The notes beneath the pieces were generated by a model. It saw only the letters and a program-made list of their open reading frames with translations, was not told the origin of the DNA and did not search any database. DNA of 41,455 bases from Saprolegnia diclina VS20 (taxonomy: Eukaryota; Oomycota; Saprolegniomycetes; Saprolegniales; Saprolegniaceae), in NCBI RefSeq assembly GCF_000281045.1, contig NW_008246150.1, positions 90,177 through 131,631 of the forward strand, written 5' to 3'. The position numbers were made by a program, and so were the translations under genes. How positions within the stretch are numbered: position 1 is the stretch's first letter; each line of letters starts with the position of its first letter. Of the stretch, positions 1-12,634 are shown piece after piece.

Positions 1-475
1 CTTTGCGCTGCTACTAGTACGCAGGGATGACCACGGATCACAGGCCCAGTGTAGCGCTATGGGATTACCCAGGAACGACGCGCGTTGCAAGTCCAACGCT
101 CGAGACGCAATAAAAATCATTTTCTGGACTTTTTCCATTGGCCACACGAATCGCATTTATAGCCAATCCCGTGCGATCGCAACAACCGCGCCACCGAGGG
201 GGCAGCTCGGTCGCCAAGTAGCGGCAGAACACGAAAGCGCTCTTACTGCGTACAGCGAGAGCCGAGGTTGCGACGAGCTCAACATGCTACGTCCTGTCGC
301 GATTGGAGGTGTACCGCAACTGCGACGGCTTGGACGTCGACAGTGTGTGGATAACTCTTGCACGGGATTGGCCAAAATATCCCACGCCGTATCCGAACGG
401 TGCTTTGTATCCGGATCGTCTGGGCCCGTTGCAGTGTCATTTGCGATCTTGCCGTCGAGCATGCAACCCGGGGTG
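1..475. other. 5' flank of the first gene, no gene recognised
   Basis: The frame of the following gene stays open back to position 59, but its translation upstream of 461 has no protein-like character and other frames are equally open. I read this stretch as promoter and leader. An initiator-like element is annotated separately at 437-450. Confidence 0.5.
437..450 (+). promoter_or_regulatory. Oomycete initiator-like element (TCATTTGCGATCTT)
   Basis: The sequence fits the known oomycete core promoter pattern GCTCATTYBNNNWTTY in its central and right parts. It lies 11 nt before ATG 461 and 26 nt before ATG 476, which suits the short leaders usual in oomycetes and argues against starting the gene at 59. 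Transcription start is inferred only. Confidence 0.5.
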
Positions 476-2578
476 ATGTCCCGTGCCGAGCTGGTGGCGG
501 CCGCCTCTGCCCATCGCCAGCGACAGACCATGTTCCATCTTCCAACGACGGCGACGATGGGCGATGCGCTCGCCTTTGACGCGATGTCGGCGGCCGACAA
601 GGCGGTCGTCGACGAGCTGCTTGCGTGCGGCTGCTTGGACGTGGCGCTGGTCCGCGTGGCGTCGCCGACGCATGTGGTGCACGGCGACCGCGAGAAGCCG
701 CTTGAGGTAGACCTCGACCATCGGCCCTGCGACCTCGACTACTTGTACGACGACGACGAGTTGTATGGCGTAGCACCAACTTCAACCCACGAGTGTACTA
801 TCGAGGTGGTCTGCGACGGCGTCTACGAGGCGAGTACGCAGAGCAACCGCATTATCGGCGTCGCTGCGTTTGCGACCTGCCATGTGCCACTGGCCGTCAC
901 GTCGGCGCTTATCGACAAGCCGCTCGGCAAGGCCATGGACCTCGCCACGTACACGGTGCGCCCAACGAGCTCGCCGACCACCATCTGCATTGCGTTTTGG
1001 CCGCGCATCCACCGTGCGCGCCTCGTCGGGTTCCGCCGGTCGCTTCAGGTGCTTGAAGCCGCGATGCGCTCGACGTCTCGTTGCGGTCGGAAGGGCGATG
1101 CATCGATCGCCGCACTGGCGACCGCAATCAACGGCATGTTTGGCGACGGTATGGACGACGTCATTGCTCTCCACGGCGGCTACGACGTGCCCGACCCAAT
1201 TTCTTTTGGCAACACGCTCCTCGCCCTCGGCGACGTCGACCTGCTTCTCACCTTTCTCCAAGACGGGCTTTCCTTCGATTCGCGCACGCTGGACAGTACA
1301 ACGGCCTGGCTGCGCCTCGTGCTCGAGCAAGTCGGCGCTGCGACGGTGCACCCAGCGCTGCTGCGGCTCGTGACCGCACGATGCACCAACGTCCAGTCGC
1401 TTCATGTGGCGTCTGCGCTGCTCGTATCGATGTTGTGTCTTGCCGGGCGAAATGGCGATCTCAAGGCGGTCATTCAGGACTGCTACAGCGCCATCCTCAC
1501 GGCGCTTTCGCGGGGCGTCGACGGGGCAGAGCCTGATGCCGAGGCCGCGACGCAGCTTGTTGTGCATCTGCTGCGTCTGGAAGCATGGCGATATGACGCG
1601 TTTGGCATTGACGCGTGCGCCAACCTCCTCGCGCTGCTCAAGTCCAAGCACCTGCGTCGACGACTGTGCACGCTGGACGTGGTCGCCAAGGCGGTGTGGC
1701 GCGTGCGCACCGACGTCTCGCCGACGCATCTCGCGCCGTTTGTCGCCCATGTCCAGAGCAGTTTGTGGGCAGCGGTATGCAGCGATCATGACGGGTATGG
1801 TGCATCGCTGGCCGTGCTCCAGGTCTTTGGCGCGTCGACCAAGCTCCTCAAGAAGGCTGTTGCGCACGTGCTTGACCGCTCGTCTCTCGAGTTTGGCATG
1901 GCCGCGCTGCACTCGTACACGTCGCGCGTCGACGTGCCAACGGTGGTTTCCACGAGCATCGACGCGCTTGTCGACGCTCGGTGGTCGTCCACGTCGAGCG
2001 ACGGCGTGGCATGTACTACAAGTAGTACTCTACCGTTCGCTGCCCGCCACAACTACCTCTTGCACAGTCTTGGCAAAGGGCTGTCGGTGCCGGCATCGAA
2101 TGCGTCGGACGCTGCAAAGCGCGCTTTTGCGATGGAGCTAATCGCGCCGTGGCATGCGATGGTAGCCGCCACGATGCCAGCAGCCGCGCGCATGCGACTG
2201 CGGCCGGCGCTCGAGGTCGCGTGGACGACGGTGCTGCGCGAGGCGACGCCGACGATGCACCTGTGGCAGCCACTGCACCTGGCGCTGCCGTGCCACTGTG
2301 CGCAGTGCCGCAAGGTGACGGTGTTCCTTGCCGAAGAGACACGCGGCTTTTTGTACGTTGCTGAGAAGGCCATGTGTCTGCACTTGGCGTCCGTGCTGCA
2401 GCGACCCGAGCCGCTTTTGGGAGCGGTGACCGTCGTCTCTCGCCCAAGCGACCGCACGACGATGCTCTTCAAGCAAGATGGCCAAGCGGTGCGAGATGAA
2501 GAGGACGTGCTGCGTGCCATGGCGCAGATCCGCGCAACGCTGGCGATGGACGAGCCCGCGTCCGAACCCGAACCCTAG
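476..2578 (+). CDS. Large unassigned protein, possible relative of the C-terminal part of fungal/oomycete 2OG-Fe(II) oxygenase-like proteins
   Basis: A single uninterrupted exon of 700 codons from ATG 476 (ATG 461 is equally possible, adding 5 residues). The protein is Ala/Leu/Val-rich and mostly helical in appearance. It has an early acidic patch (DLDYLYDDDELYG), a hydrophobic core region ending in AFWPRIHRARLVGF, and near the C terminus a Cys cluster CHCAQCRKVTVFL. The order WPR-type strand, helical repeats, then CxCxxCxxxxxFL reminds me of the long C-terminal region of fungal-type 2OG-Fe(II) dioxygenase-like proteins, but the catalytic HxD...H core is not visible, so no enzymatic role is claimed. 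The last codons (...EPEP, stop) lie in a degenerate CCCTAGC telomere-like stretch, so that repeat supplies the stop codon. A frameshifted relative follows immediately downstream. Confidence 0.6.
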   Translation: MSRAELVAAASAHRQRQTMFHLPTTATMGDALAFDAMSAADKAVVDELLACGCLDVALVRVASPTHVVHGDREKPLEVDLDHRPCDLDYLYDDDELYGVAPTSTHECTIEVVCDGVYEASTQSNRIIGVAAFATCHVPLAVTSALIDKPLGKAMDLATYTVRPTSSPTTICIAFWPRIHRARLVGFRRSLQVLEAAMRSTSRCGRKGDASIAALATAINGMFGDGMDDVIALHGGYDVPDPISFGNTLLALGDVDLLLTFLQDGLSFDSRTLDSTTAWLRLVLEQVGAATVHPALLRLVTARCTNVQSLHVASALLVSMLCLAGRNGDLKAVIQDCYSAILTALSRGVDGAEPDAEAATQLVVHLLRLEAWRYDAFGIDACANLLALLKSKHLRRRLCTLDVVAKAVWRVRTDVSPTHLAPFVAHVQSSLWAAVCSDHDGYGASLAVLQVFGASTKLLKKAVAHVLDRSSLEFGMAALHSYTSRVDVPTVVSTSIDALVDARWSSTSSDGVACTTSSTLPFAARHNYLLHSLGKGLSVPASNASDAAKRAFAMELIAPWHAMVAATMPAAARMRLRPALEVAWTTVLREATPTMHLWQPLHLALPCHCAQCRKVTVFLAEETRGFLYVAEKAMCLHLASVLQRPEPLLGAVTVVSRPSDRTTMLFKQDGQAVRDEEDVLRAMAQIRATLAMDEPASEPEP

Positions 2579-2597
2579 CCTCGCCCTAGCCCCAGGT
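2564..2597. repeat. Degenerate telomere-like CCCTAG stretch at the gene end
   Basis: Degenerate CCCGAACCCTAG and CGCCCTAGCCCC units span the stop codon of the preceding gene. A mirror-oriented degenerate copy (GGCTAGGAGCAGGGCTATGGCTAGGG) lies at 2778-2803 over the start of the next ORF. A regular array of the same unit occurs at 5901-5941. Confidence 0.5.
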
Positions 2598-2792
2598 GGT
2601 ATATCATGCAGAACGCGTTGTGTGAAGGACATGTGTCAGGCTTTGATGACCGATCGATAGACAAGTTGTGCTATCTGCAAGTAGTCGGATGCTCTCGCTG
2701 CGTTTGAATAGACTGACTATCGATGGACTGTCTCGCCAAGTGGCTTTGACGCACTGCTAGTTGTCCAATCAAATCAGGCTAGGAGCAGGGCT

Positions 2793-3348
2793 ATGGCTAG
2801 GGTTTGGGTCGCCAACGCCGTCACCGATGCTATGCCAACGATGGCCGTAGAGCACTTGCAGACGCAGCTCGGCCGTGACGCGTCGAGTGCGTCGCCGGGC
2901 GTCACTGTGGACCGCCTCCAGCTCGTCGCCCAAACGTTCAACCTTCTGCATGGGCTTGGCGTCGAGGCGGCGCTGCCAGCGCTCGCGACCACGGCCATCG
3001 AGTCCCTCGCGCGCATCCCGGCGACGTACTTGAGCGATGTCGTGGCGAATGTGCTCTTGCCGTGGCATGCAAAGGTCGTGGCGGTCGAGCTGCCGTCGGC
3101 GCGCCACTTGTTGCAGCCGCTCTTGGCGCGGGCCGCCCCATGTGCTGCGGCGATGGCGGCTGCCGACGCGGTCCCGCGCGTCTGGCCCGTGCTACACGAG
3201 ACGCTGGACGTCGACTGCGCCGTCTGTCGACGCGTCCGGCGCCGTTATCGTGCTGGCCAAGCCGCAGCCGGATCTCGGGTTCTTCCACTGCGATGCTGTC
3301 CGGGCCAACGGCCTCTTGCGGGCGACGCTGTCCATCGTCGCCGCCTAG
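2793..3348 (+). pseudogene. Partial, frameshifted paralogue of the preceding gene
   Basis: From ATG 2793 the frame reads about 145 residues that resemble the C-terminal third of the upstream gene: here LLPWHAKVVAVELPSARHLL and WPVLHETLDVDCAVCRR, there LIAPWHAMVAATMPAAARMR and WQPLHLALPCHCAQCRK. At about 3225-3240 the similarity jumps by one base into another frame, which continues ASGAVIVLAKPQPDLGFFHC and ends at the stop ending at 3348. The relative therefore lacks the N-terminal two thirds and carries a one-base indel right after the Cys pair. It starts inside a degenerate telomere-like stretch. A real pseudogene is the simplest reading; a single-base assembly error in a short real gene is the alternative. 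Confidence 0.6.
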
Positions 3349-4285
3349 TTGTCATTATGTCTTGTTTTGGTGCGTGTCACAAAGAATAATGACAATATTG
3401 TGCTGCATTGTGGGACGTTTACATATTGCGTGGCGTGGGGACCGAAGTCGCGTCTGGTGCTGCCACGTTTCTCACATTTCCCACGGGTTTTTCACGTACC
3501 ATTTCCCACAACCGTATCCGGATGGCATGCGCGCATGCCACGTCATTTTGAAACGCCCGTTCGTGCCACAGCCAACGATGGGCCGCTTACTGGGGACCAG
3601 CCGGGTGGTAGACGCCAAGGAGGACATGACAATGTACAATGTTGTCTGTGCTATTGAGCGTGTCCGAACCATAACCACGACGCGCGTAGAAGTATACGAC
3701 GTGGGTGGTGGGATGTAATGCTGCGTGCGTCAGAGCTGGGCACAGCTACGGGAGCTTACTTTGGCTTCGACTAAGAGCAAGGATCATCGATCGTCTGTAG
3801 ACTGTCTCGTGCTGGGCTCGTTCTGGAGGTCGCTCTGTAAAAGCCAGTGCGCTGTAGAGCGACGGCATTTCCGACCTGATCGCACCGGCAAGACGTGTGG
3901 CGTCTCTGTGCGTCGCGACGCTGCGACAACACCAAGGTTACCTCTGCACTCGACTGCGCTTTCCACTCCTCGTTCGGAGGCCACACTTAGTTAGTTCATA
4001 GAAGTGTACTACGTAGTAGCAGGACAATAAGGACAACAAGACGACGACGTCGCCACGTTGGCACAATGATAAGAGCTCTGATTGGTGGAAATTCAGTTTC
4101 TTTTTCGACATTTGCACGAATCAGGGTCGGTCGAACAATCGTATGTAATTCGACTCTCTTGGTGTTTGTATGCATTGGCTGTCGGGCCTATTTATACGGT
4201 GCAGGATTTCAACCAATGGCATCACGCAACGTCCCGTCAGTCCCCGCTCACAACTTCCCGTGGTCCTTTTCTTCGTCCCGCTGCC
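3349..4285. other. Intergenic stretch, no gene recognised
   Basis: Only short overlapping frames without family motifs are present. Near the right end are a TATTTATAC box (about 4190) and CCAAT-like ACCAATGG, followed by CTCACAACTTCCCG about 35 nt before ATG 4286. These are plausible promoter elements of the RING-Tubby gene. Confidence 0.45.
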
Positions 4286-5848
4286 ATGGCCAGCCCGAGC
4301 CTTAGCCCCGACACGGTCCAGATCTCGATGGCCATTGCGCCGACGCCGGCTGGAGCTCCGCCGCCGATGACTCAGGAGAGCCAAGACGCGCTGCTAGCGG
4401 CGCTTGCCCGCACCACCCTACGCACCTCGGAGACGCCGCCGTTGCCGACGGCCGCGGCCGCGCCCGCGTCGCCGCACTCGCTGCGCCAGCTCGAAGAAGA
4501 CATGGTGCGCTCGCTGCCGCAGTCGCCGCGCGCACGCCCGGCCTGGAAACCGTCGGTCGCCAGCGCCGCAGTCCACAACTCGCCGCGTGCATGCACGCCG
4601 TCGGCCACGCTGCCGTCGCCCGCCGCCGCCGAAGAAAACTGCTGCCTCATCTGCATGGACGACTTTACAGAGCGGAGGCGGCCGTACCCGCTGCCCTGCG
4701 TCGGCGCCTGCACGGGCGCATCCGTGCATTACCGCTGTATCATGGCCTGGCTTGGGCAATCGGGCAGCTGCCCGCTCTGTCGCGGCCCGTGCGATCCGCT
4801 CGCAATGGAGCCCACGCAAACACTCGACTTTACAGGTTCCTTACATCATCCACGCAACGACGAGGGCTCATGCAGCGCGTAGATCTGAAAGCGACCGTGC
4901 TGCGCCCGGTGCCGTTGGACGCTGGCATCGTCCGCTGCTACGTCAAGCAGGTCTACAAGGGCCTCTTCAAGCAGTACGGCTACGAGCTCTACCTGCAAGG
5001 TCGCATTGGTACGGACGAGCCGGACCGGTTCCTCCTCGCCGCCAAGAAGCAGCTGCGCAAGAACATGACCGCCAACTACGCGATCTACACCACGGCCGCG
5101 TGCGATGACGCATCGCGCGTCGGCCGCATGGGCTCGAACTTTCTCGGAACGGTCTTCACCCTCTACGACAATGGCCGGGACCCGCAAAAGGTTCATATAC
5201 AATAGTGTCTATCGTGTCCTATGATTCCTGATCGACAACTAGGTGGCCAAGATCCAAGATGCGACCAACGGCCAAGACGCGCTTGGGCCTGGCGACAATG
5301 TGCTCCAGATCCGCGAAGAGCTCGGCTGCTGCACGTACGAAGCCAACCGCACAAGCGTCGGGCCGCGCAAGATGCGGGTTTGATTCCGTCTTCGGTCGCT
5401 TTGTGCTGAATTTGTGTTGCTTGGCTCTAGGTGTGCATACCGGATGTCGACGAAGCCGGTCGGTCGAGCAAGGTTGTCCGACCTACGAACCAAAAGGACC
5501 GCATCGTGAGCCGCATGGGCGTCGGCGAGCTCACGGTACATGGCGCTTGCTTTGCTCGTGCCAGGCTCACCTGTGTGTGCGTAGGACTTGATCAAATTCA
5601 TCAACCGCGAGCCCGTGTTCCGGGAAGACCTTGGCGCGTACTGCCTCGACTTTGGCGGCCGCGTCTCGATGGCGTCGGTCAAGAACTTTCAACTGATATC
5701 CGCCGACGACCCGGCGATGGGCAACGTCCTCCAGTTTGGCCGCGTCGCCGATGACATGTTCACGATGGACTTTCAGTGGCCGCTCTCGCCGTTCCAGGCA
5801 TTTGCGATCTGCTTGAGCAGCTGCGACACCAAACTCGCGTGCGTCTAA
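4286..5848 (+). CDS. RING-finger and Tubby-domain fusion protein (putative PI(4,5)P2-binding E3 ligase)
   Basis: Five exons: 4286-4835, 4883-5190, 5243-5377, 5431-5535 and 5585-5848, with introns of 47, 52, 53 and 49 nt; together 453 aa. Residues 1-115 are a Pro/Ala/Ser-rich disordered leader. Residues about 119-166 form a RING finger (CLIC, then C..C, VHYRC, SCPLC). Residues about 185-452 are a Tubby C-terminal domain, recognised by [83 protein letters not shown] and the terminal [16 protein letters not shown]. Tubby domains bind phosphoinositides at the plasma membrane, and RING domains recruit ubiquitin E2 enzymes. Plant TULPs pair Tubby with an F-box, so a single-chain RING version would be an analogous ligase (inference). 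ATG 4286 was chosen because upstream in-frame sequence looks non-coding. The gene is convergent with IPK1. Confidence 0.85.
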
Positions 5849-5900
5849 CGATCGACTAAACAACTACCCTCTGCGTTCAATTCTTCCATCTACGAGACGA

Positions 5901-5941
5901 CTAGGGCTAGGGCTAGGGCTAGGGCTAGGGCTAGGGCTAGG
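5901..5941. repeat. Telomere-like (CTAGGG)n array, about 6.8 perfect units
   Basis: A perfect hexamer array between two convergent genes. On the minus strand its last unit supplies the TAG stop codon of the IPK1 gene (5937-5939), and the rest is that gene's 3' UTR. The usual oomycete telomere repeat is TTTAGGG, so this is a related but different unit. It could be an interstitial telomere-like tract or a plain microsatellite. Confidence 0.8.
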
Positions 5942-7150
5942 TGGTGTACGACTGGGCAATCTCGCAATCGAGGTCGTAGTAAAAGCGCAGCGGCTTGTGC
6001 GTTTTGAGGTCCAAGTCCACGATCGCGACTTGGTACTGATACGCGGTGCCGTCCGGAAGCGTGACACTATTCTCCGTCAGATCCGAGCATGGCGCCAGTG
6101 CCAGCAACAGCGAGCAGTCCTTGTACGTCGTGGCCACCATGAACTCGTCGACAAGTTGTTGGTAGAGCTCTTGCCATTCCACCAGCGTCAGCGTCGTCCA
6201 CGCTCGGCCATGCGTAGCCCTCTGAAGCGTCCGCACCACGGCCTCGGGCAGGCTGCTAGCGGCCACGAGCTCGCCAAGCGTCGTCGTCATTGGCGGCGTC
6301 TCGGCAGCGAGCTGCGCGTTGAGAGCTGTGAGCCGGTACAGACCTAGTGTATCGTGTAGCAAAGTCATGAGGATGACGAGGGTCTACCTTCAATGTCCAA
6401 GCGATCGAGTGCATGCATGCGAGCGAGGTCGTCGAGGACGGGCACGCGCCGCAAGACGGTTGAGAGCAGCTGCCGAAGGTCATGTCGATCGATCGGAAGG
6501 CGGTCGGGAAAGACGCGGAGGTTGTTTTGTGGCGTTGCGAGGAGCTCGTCGAGGGCTTGGTCCATGGTATCGCGCGCAAAGAGCGTGATGGGGCAGTACG
6601 TGCTCACGGCGTCGACCTTGCCTTGGGCGAGCTTGAGCTGCTGGTGCATGCAGAAGCGACACGCGAGACGCTTGCTGTCGTGGACGTCGTCGGAGGCGCC
6701 AAAGACTTTGCCGAATTTCGGTTTGATCTCGACACTGAAGGCGCCCGCTGCATCGAACGCGACGTTGGGCAGCAAAAGCACGGTGCGCATCTCGAGGTTG
6801 AGCTGCGACGCTTGGCGGTGCGCCGGCCGATCCGCTTCAGCGAGCGCATTATTCATCGCATGCAGAAAAGCCGGTGGCACGTCGATGGCCTGGGCGACTT
6901 GGGCGTACTCGACAGCGCTACCGAGCGGCTTATGCGTGGACGCAAAGGCCACGATATCGGAGGGTGCGGCGCCGCGGACGCCCGCCTTGCGGATGCGCAG
7001 CACATGCCCATGGAGTGGTGACGTCGACGGGCCAGTGTAGCGGAAGACGACGTTGGCGCCGCCTTCGGCCACGTACGCCCACTCGCCCGGCGCCAGGCGT
7101 GTTGACGCAACGTCCGCGGGCACATGGCGTGGGTGGCCAGCAAGCAGCAT
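5937..7150 (-). CDS. IPK1: Inositol-pentakisphosphate 2-kinase
   Basis: Two exons, 7150-6388 and 6343-5937, joined across a 44-nt phase-1 intron; 389 aa. The enzyme phosphorylates inositol pentakisphosphate at position 2 to make phytic acid (InsP6). Family marks are GEWAYVAEGGANVVFRY and VLRIRKAG near the N terminus, the signature VEIKPKFGKVFG with CRFCMHQQLKLAQGKV and YCPITLFA in the middle, and DCSLLLALAP plus IVDLDLKTHKPLRFYYDLD at the C terminus. The open frame continues upstream of 7150 but begins with a GTG, not an ATG. ATG 7150 (MLLAGHP) lies about 20 residues before the conserved N-terminal strand and 34 nt after an initiator-like element, so it is the preferred start. An upstream exon is not excluded. 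The stop lies in the telomere-like array. Confidence 0.9.
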
Positions 7151-7183
7151 ACGTGCTGCTTCGAGGAGGATCGGGCTGTCGTC

Positions 7184-7192
7184 AGAGAATGA
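7184..7192 (-). promoter_or_regulatory. Oomycete initiator-like element of IPK1
   Basis: On the minus strand the sequence is TCATTCTCT, matching the TCATTYY core. It lies 34 nt upstream of ATG 7150, which supports that start over the GTG at 7198. Confidence 0.45.
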
Positions 7193-7653
7193 TGGCACAG
7201 TGGGAAATTCCCTGTTCGCGTAGATTGCCGTTTGTGCAGCTGCCTGAGAAAGGCGGCTGCACGGGTGGAATCCCTTAAAGCAGTACGTTGCAGCGCTGGT
7301 TTCTCAGACGCGCGGCGCATCGCAGGCCACTCTTCAAGCGGCGTCCGCTGCGCGCTGCGTGAACCGACGACGTGGGGCGACCACGCTGCGTCGACATGCC
7401 CACGTGGCGCCACCTGCTGGCGAGCATGGCAGCGAGACATGGCCAGTTTGTATCAGCTCGGGCCACGATGCCAAGTTCAACCGGAACTTGAGGCGTCGAG
7501 GTCGTCGACGTTGACGCTGCCTGTAGGTATTGCCATGTCCCACTTGTCGCGAGCGTGGTCGCATCCAAGCAGCAGCGATCGTGCGATTGTCGTTGGTGCA
7601 GGTACTACTTGTGCGAATTCGAGTCGACTCCCACGTTGCACCACATGGGTACC

Positions 7654-7672
7654 TCATTTGGAGGGATTTTCC
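7654..7672 (+). promoter_or_regulatory. Oomycete initiator-like element
   Basis: TCATTTGGAGGGATTTTCC fits the initiator plus A/T-rich flank. It lies about 120 nt before ATG 7792, leaving a leader with one upstream ATG (about 7720) in another frame. Confidence 0.4.
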
Positions 7673-7791
7673 CGGCTTCTGATTGGCGCCGGGCACATCC
7701 GGATATATCATCAACCGGATGGGCGTGGCAAGGTCGACCGGTTGGGTCAGTTCCATCTTGGCCATCGATCGTCGACTAGCGTCCGTCCGGC

Positions 7792-9204
7792 ATGCCCAGC
7801 ATGTTCCAGACGCCGGCGCTCCAGCGGTACCTGATGTGGAACGTCCCGATCACGCATGCGGCCATGCGCAAGCCGGCGCCACGTGGCGCGCCGACGACGC
7901 CGCTGGCACCGCAAGACCTCGTGACACTTGTGACGCTCAACATTACAGTGCTCTCGATCGTGCACGGCGCGCGCCTCGACGAGCACGACAGTGGCCCGAC
8001 GAGCAGTAGCCACCTTGACAATAGCCAACCGCACCACCGTGGCGTCATGCCCGGTGTCCTCACGCCGCTCGTGGCCAGCAAGTCGACCATGTCTGCAGAG
8101 GCTGGGCGGCGACCGACGCTGCGCCAGCTCCGCGCCGCCTGTACGCCGTTGCCACCGGTCGCCGCCATCGAGACCACGGCTACCAAGAAGACGATGCCAA
8201 CGATTGTACCTGTCCACGACGGTGGCGAGCAGGTTACGGTCGCGGTCGACGAAGCTCCTGCTGCCTCGATGACCGACGAGGACATGCAGCACAGCATGAC
8301 GACGGACGAGCCGACGCCACTTGAAGAGTCAACGATGATCGAGCCTACGATGTTGACGGAGCCCGTGACGACCACTTGCTGCGAAGACCCAAAGACCCTC
8401 ACCGCCGACGAGCCCACGCGAGCGACCACCCTCGACGCCAGCACCCCGACACCCGCTGCGCCGCTCGACAACGCAGTCGTTGTGTCGTCAATTGTTGCCG
8501 CCCCAGCCCTCTCCAGGGACAGCACGGACGAGCCGGACGACGAGGAGAAGATCGCAGCTGAGCCCATCATCTCGGCAGTAGCCACGCCAACCGACGATTC
8601 GAATCTTTCGAAAGAGCACCTTGTCGCAGACGAGCGCTCGATCGCGGGCTCGTCGACTGCGTCCGAAGACGGCGACGACGAGGCCGACCGTGTCTTGTCG
8701 ATCAAGGTCAAGGCGCCTTCGGTGCCGGCCGCGCTGCCGTCGCCGATCGCCGAGTCGACCGAGAACGACGCGCCCGAGCCGCTCTTCTCGATGGACCTCA
8801 TGTCTGACCTGGACGACTCGGACGGCTGGTCGGTCTATGCGTCGAGCGAGTGTGGCACCGAGTCCGAGTCGGTGACGGACACGGGTCGGTCCCGCCGCCG
8901 CAGCCGCATCCCGCGGCCCCGCGACGGTGTCGTCCAGCCCGAGCTCCAGCCGTGCCTGCGCCGCAACAACCGGTCGGCGACGAGCCTTGCCGCCTTGGAG
9001 CACAAGACGGCGCGTCTCGAATCGCCGGCGCGCGCCCGTGGCGACGTCACCAACCGTCTCTACAACCCGTCGTACCACCAAGAACGGGACTCGAAGCTCG
9101 AACAGCTCCGCGCCCAGCGCGAGCTCGAAGAGTGCACCTTCCGCCCATCGACCAACGGCAAGCCGCCGGCCCCCCGGCGACGGCGCCACCGCATGTCGAT
9201 CTAA
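7792..9204 (+). CDS. Acidic, Thr/Pro-rich, largely disordered protein of unknown function
   Basis: A single exon of 470 aa. No catalytic domain is recognised. The first 60 residues are moderately hydrophobic (LVTLVTLNITVLSIVHG). Residues about 130-345 are low in complexity, rich in Thr, Pro, Ala, Asp and Glu, with repeated DEPT-like runs. An acidic Ser-rich patch (SDLDDSDGWSVYASSECGTE) is followed by a basic RSRRRSRIPRPRDG segment. The C-terminal 50 residues hold YHQERDSKLEQLRAQRELEE and ECTFRPSTN and end in a basic PRRRRHRMSI tail. Short xECTFxPxxN-type motifs occur in many protist cytoskeletal or ciliary proteins, so a structural role is possible but unproven. Codon use is strongly GC3, which supports a real gene. 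Confidence 0.65.
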   Translation: MPSMFQTPALQRYLMWNVPITHAAMRKPAPRGAPTTPLAPQDLVTLVTLNITVLSIVHGARLDEHDSGPTSSSHLDNSQPHHRGVMPGVLTPLVASKSTMSAEAGRRPTLRQLRAACTPLPPVAAIETTATKKTMPTIVPVHDGGEQVTVAVDEAPAASMTDEDMQHSMTTDEPTPLEESTMIEPTMLTEPVTTTCCEDPKTLTADEPTRATTLDASTPTPAAPLDNAVVVSSIVAAPALSRDSTDEPDDEEKIAAEPIISAVATPTDDSNLSKEHLVADERSIAGSSTASEDGDDEADRVLSIKVKAPSVPAALPSPIAESTENDAPEPLFSMDLMSDLDDSDGWSVYASSECGTESESVTDTGRSRRRSRIPRPRDGVVQPELQPCLRRNNRSATSLAALEHKTARLESPARARGDVTNRLYNPSYHQERDSKLEQLRAQRELEECTFRPSTNGKPPAPRRRRHRMSI

Positions 9205-9551
9205 ACCTCCCACACCACCACCATGTATCTCCGTCCTAGTCGCCGTCGCTAGCCTCCATGTACCCTCCGATAATACCATGCGCGTCTTGTAATAGCAAAT
9301 GCCTACACCATGGCACTCGGCTGCAGCACCCACGTCGCAAGGTGGCAGACCGCAATCCCCTACCCCTTACCTTGGTGTCGGACAACGGCTACTTCGGTGG
9401 TGCAAAGAAGCGGTGGCACCCAAGAGCGACCTACACATCCCCGTGGCATCGCTGCCTCGTCTCTGAGTCAGTGGCTCTGGTCGTACGGTACGCTGTATTG
9501 CCAACCATGGACTTTGCACTCTTTTGCAGCTTACGTAACCCGCTCGTGTCT
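9205..9551. other. Intergenic, convergent gene ends
   Basis: 3' flanks of the disordered-protein gene and of the alanyl-tRNA synthetase gene. No further feature recognised. Confidence 0.5.

Positions 9552-12634
<3,083 letters not shown>

Larger units (their letters stand above)
7151..7791. other. Divergent intergenic region
   Basis: Lies between IPK1 (leftward) and the disordered-protein gene (rightward). It holds initiator-like elements for each (7184-7192 and 7654-7672). Short frames inside show no family motifs. Confidence 0.45.

Noticed and set aside
59-475. N-terminal extension of the first gene to ATG 59
   Set aside because: The translation has no domain character and contains an initiator-like element at 437-450; ATG 461 or 476 is more likely.
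782-1912. A 376-codon open frame on the minus strand opposite the first gene
   Set aside because: It is the antisense shadow of a GC3-rich gene: Arg/His-rich composition, no motif, and the plus frame has the better amino-acid profile and a paralogue.
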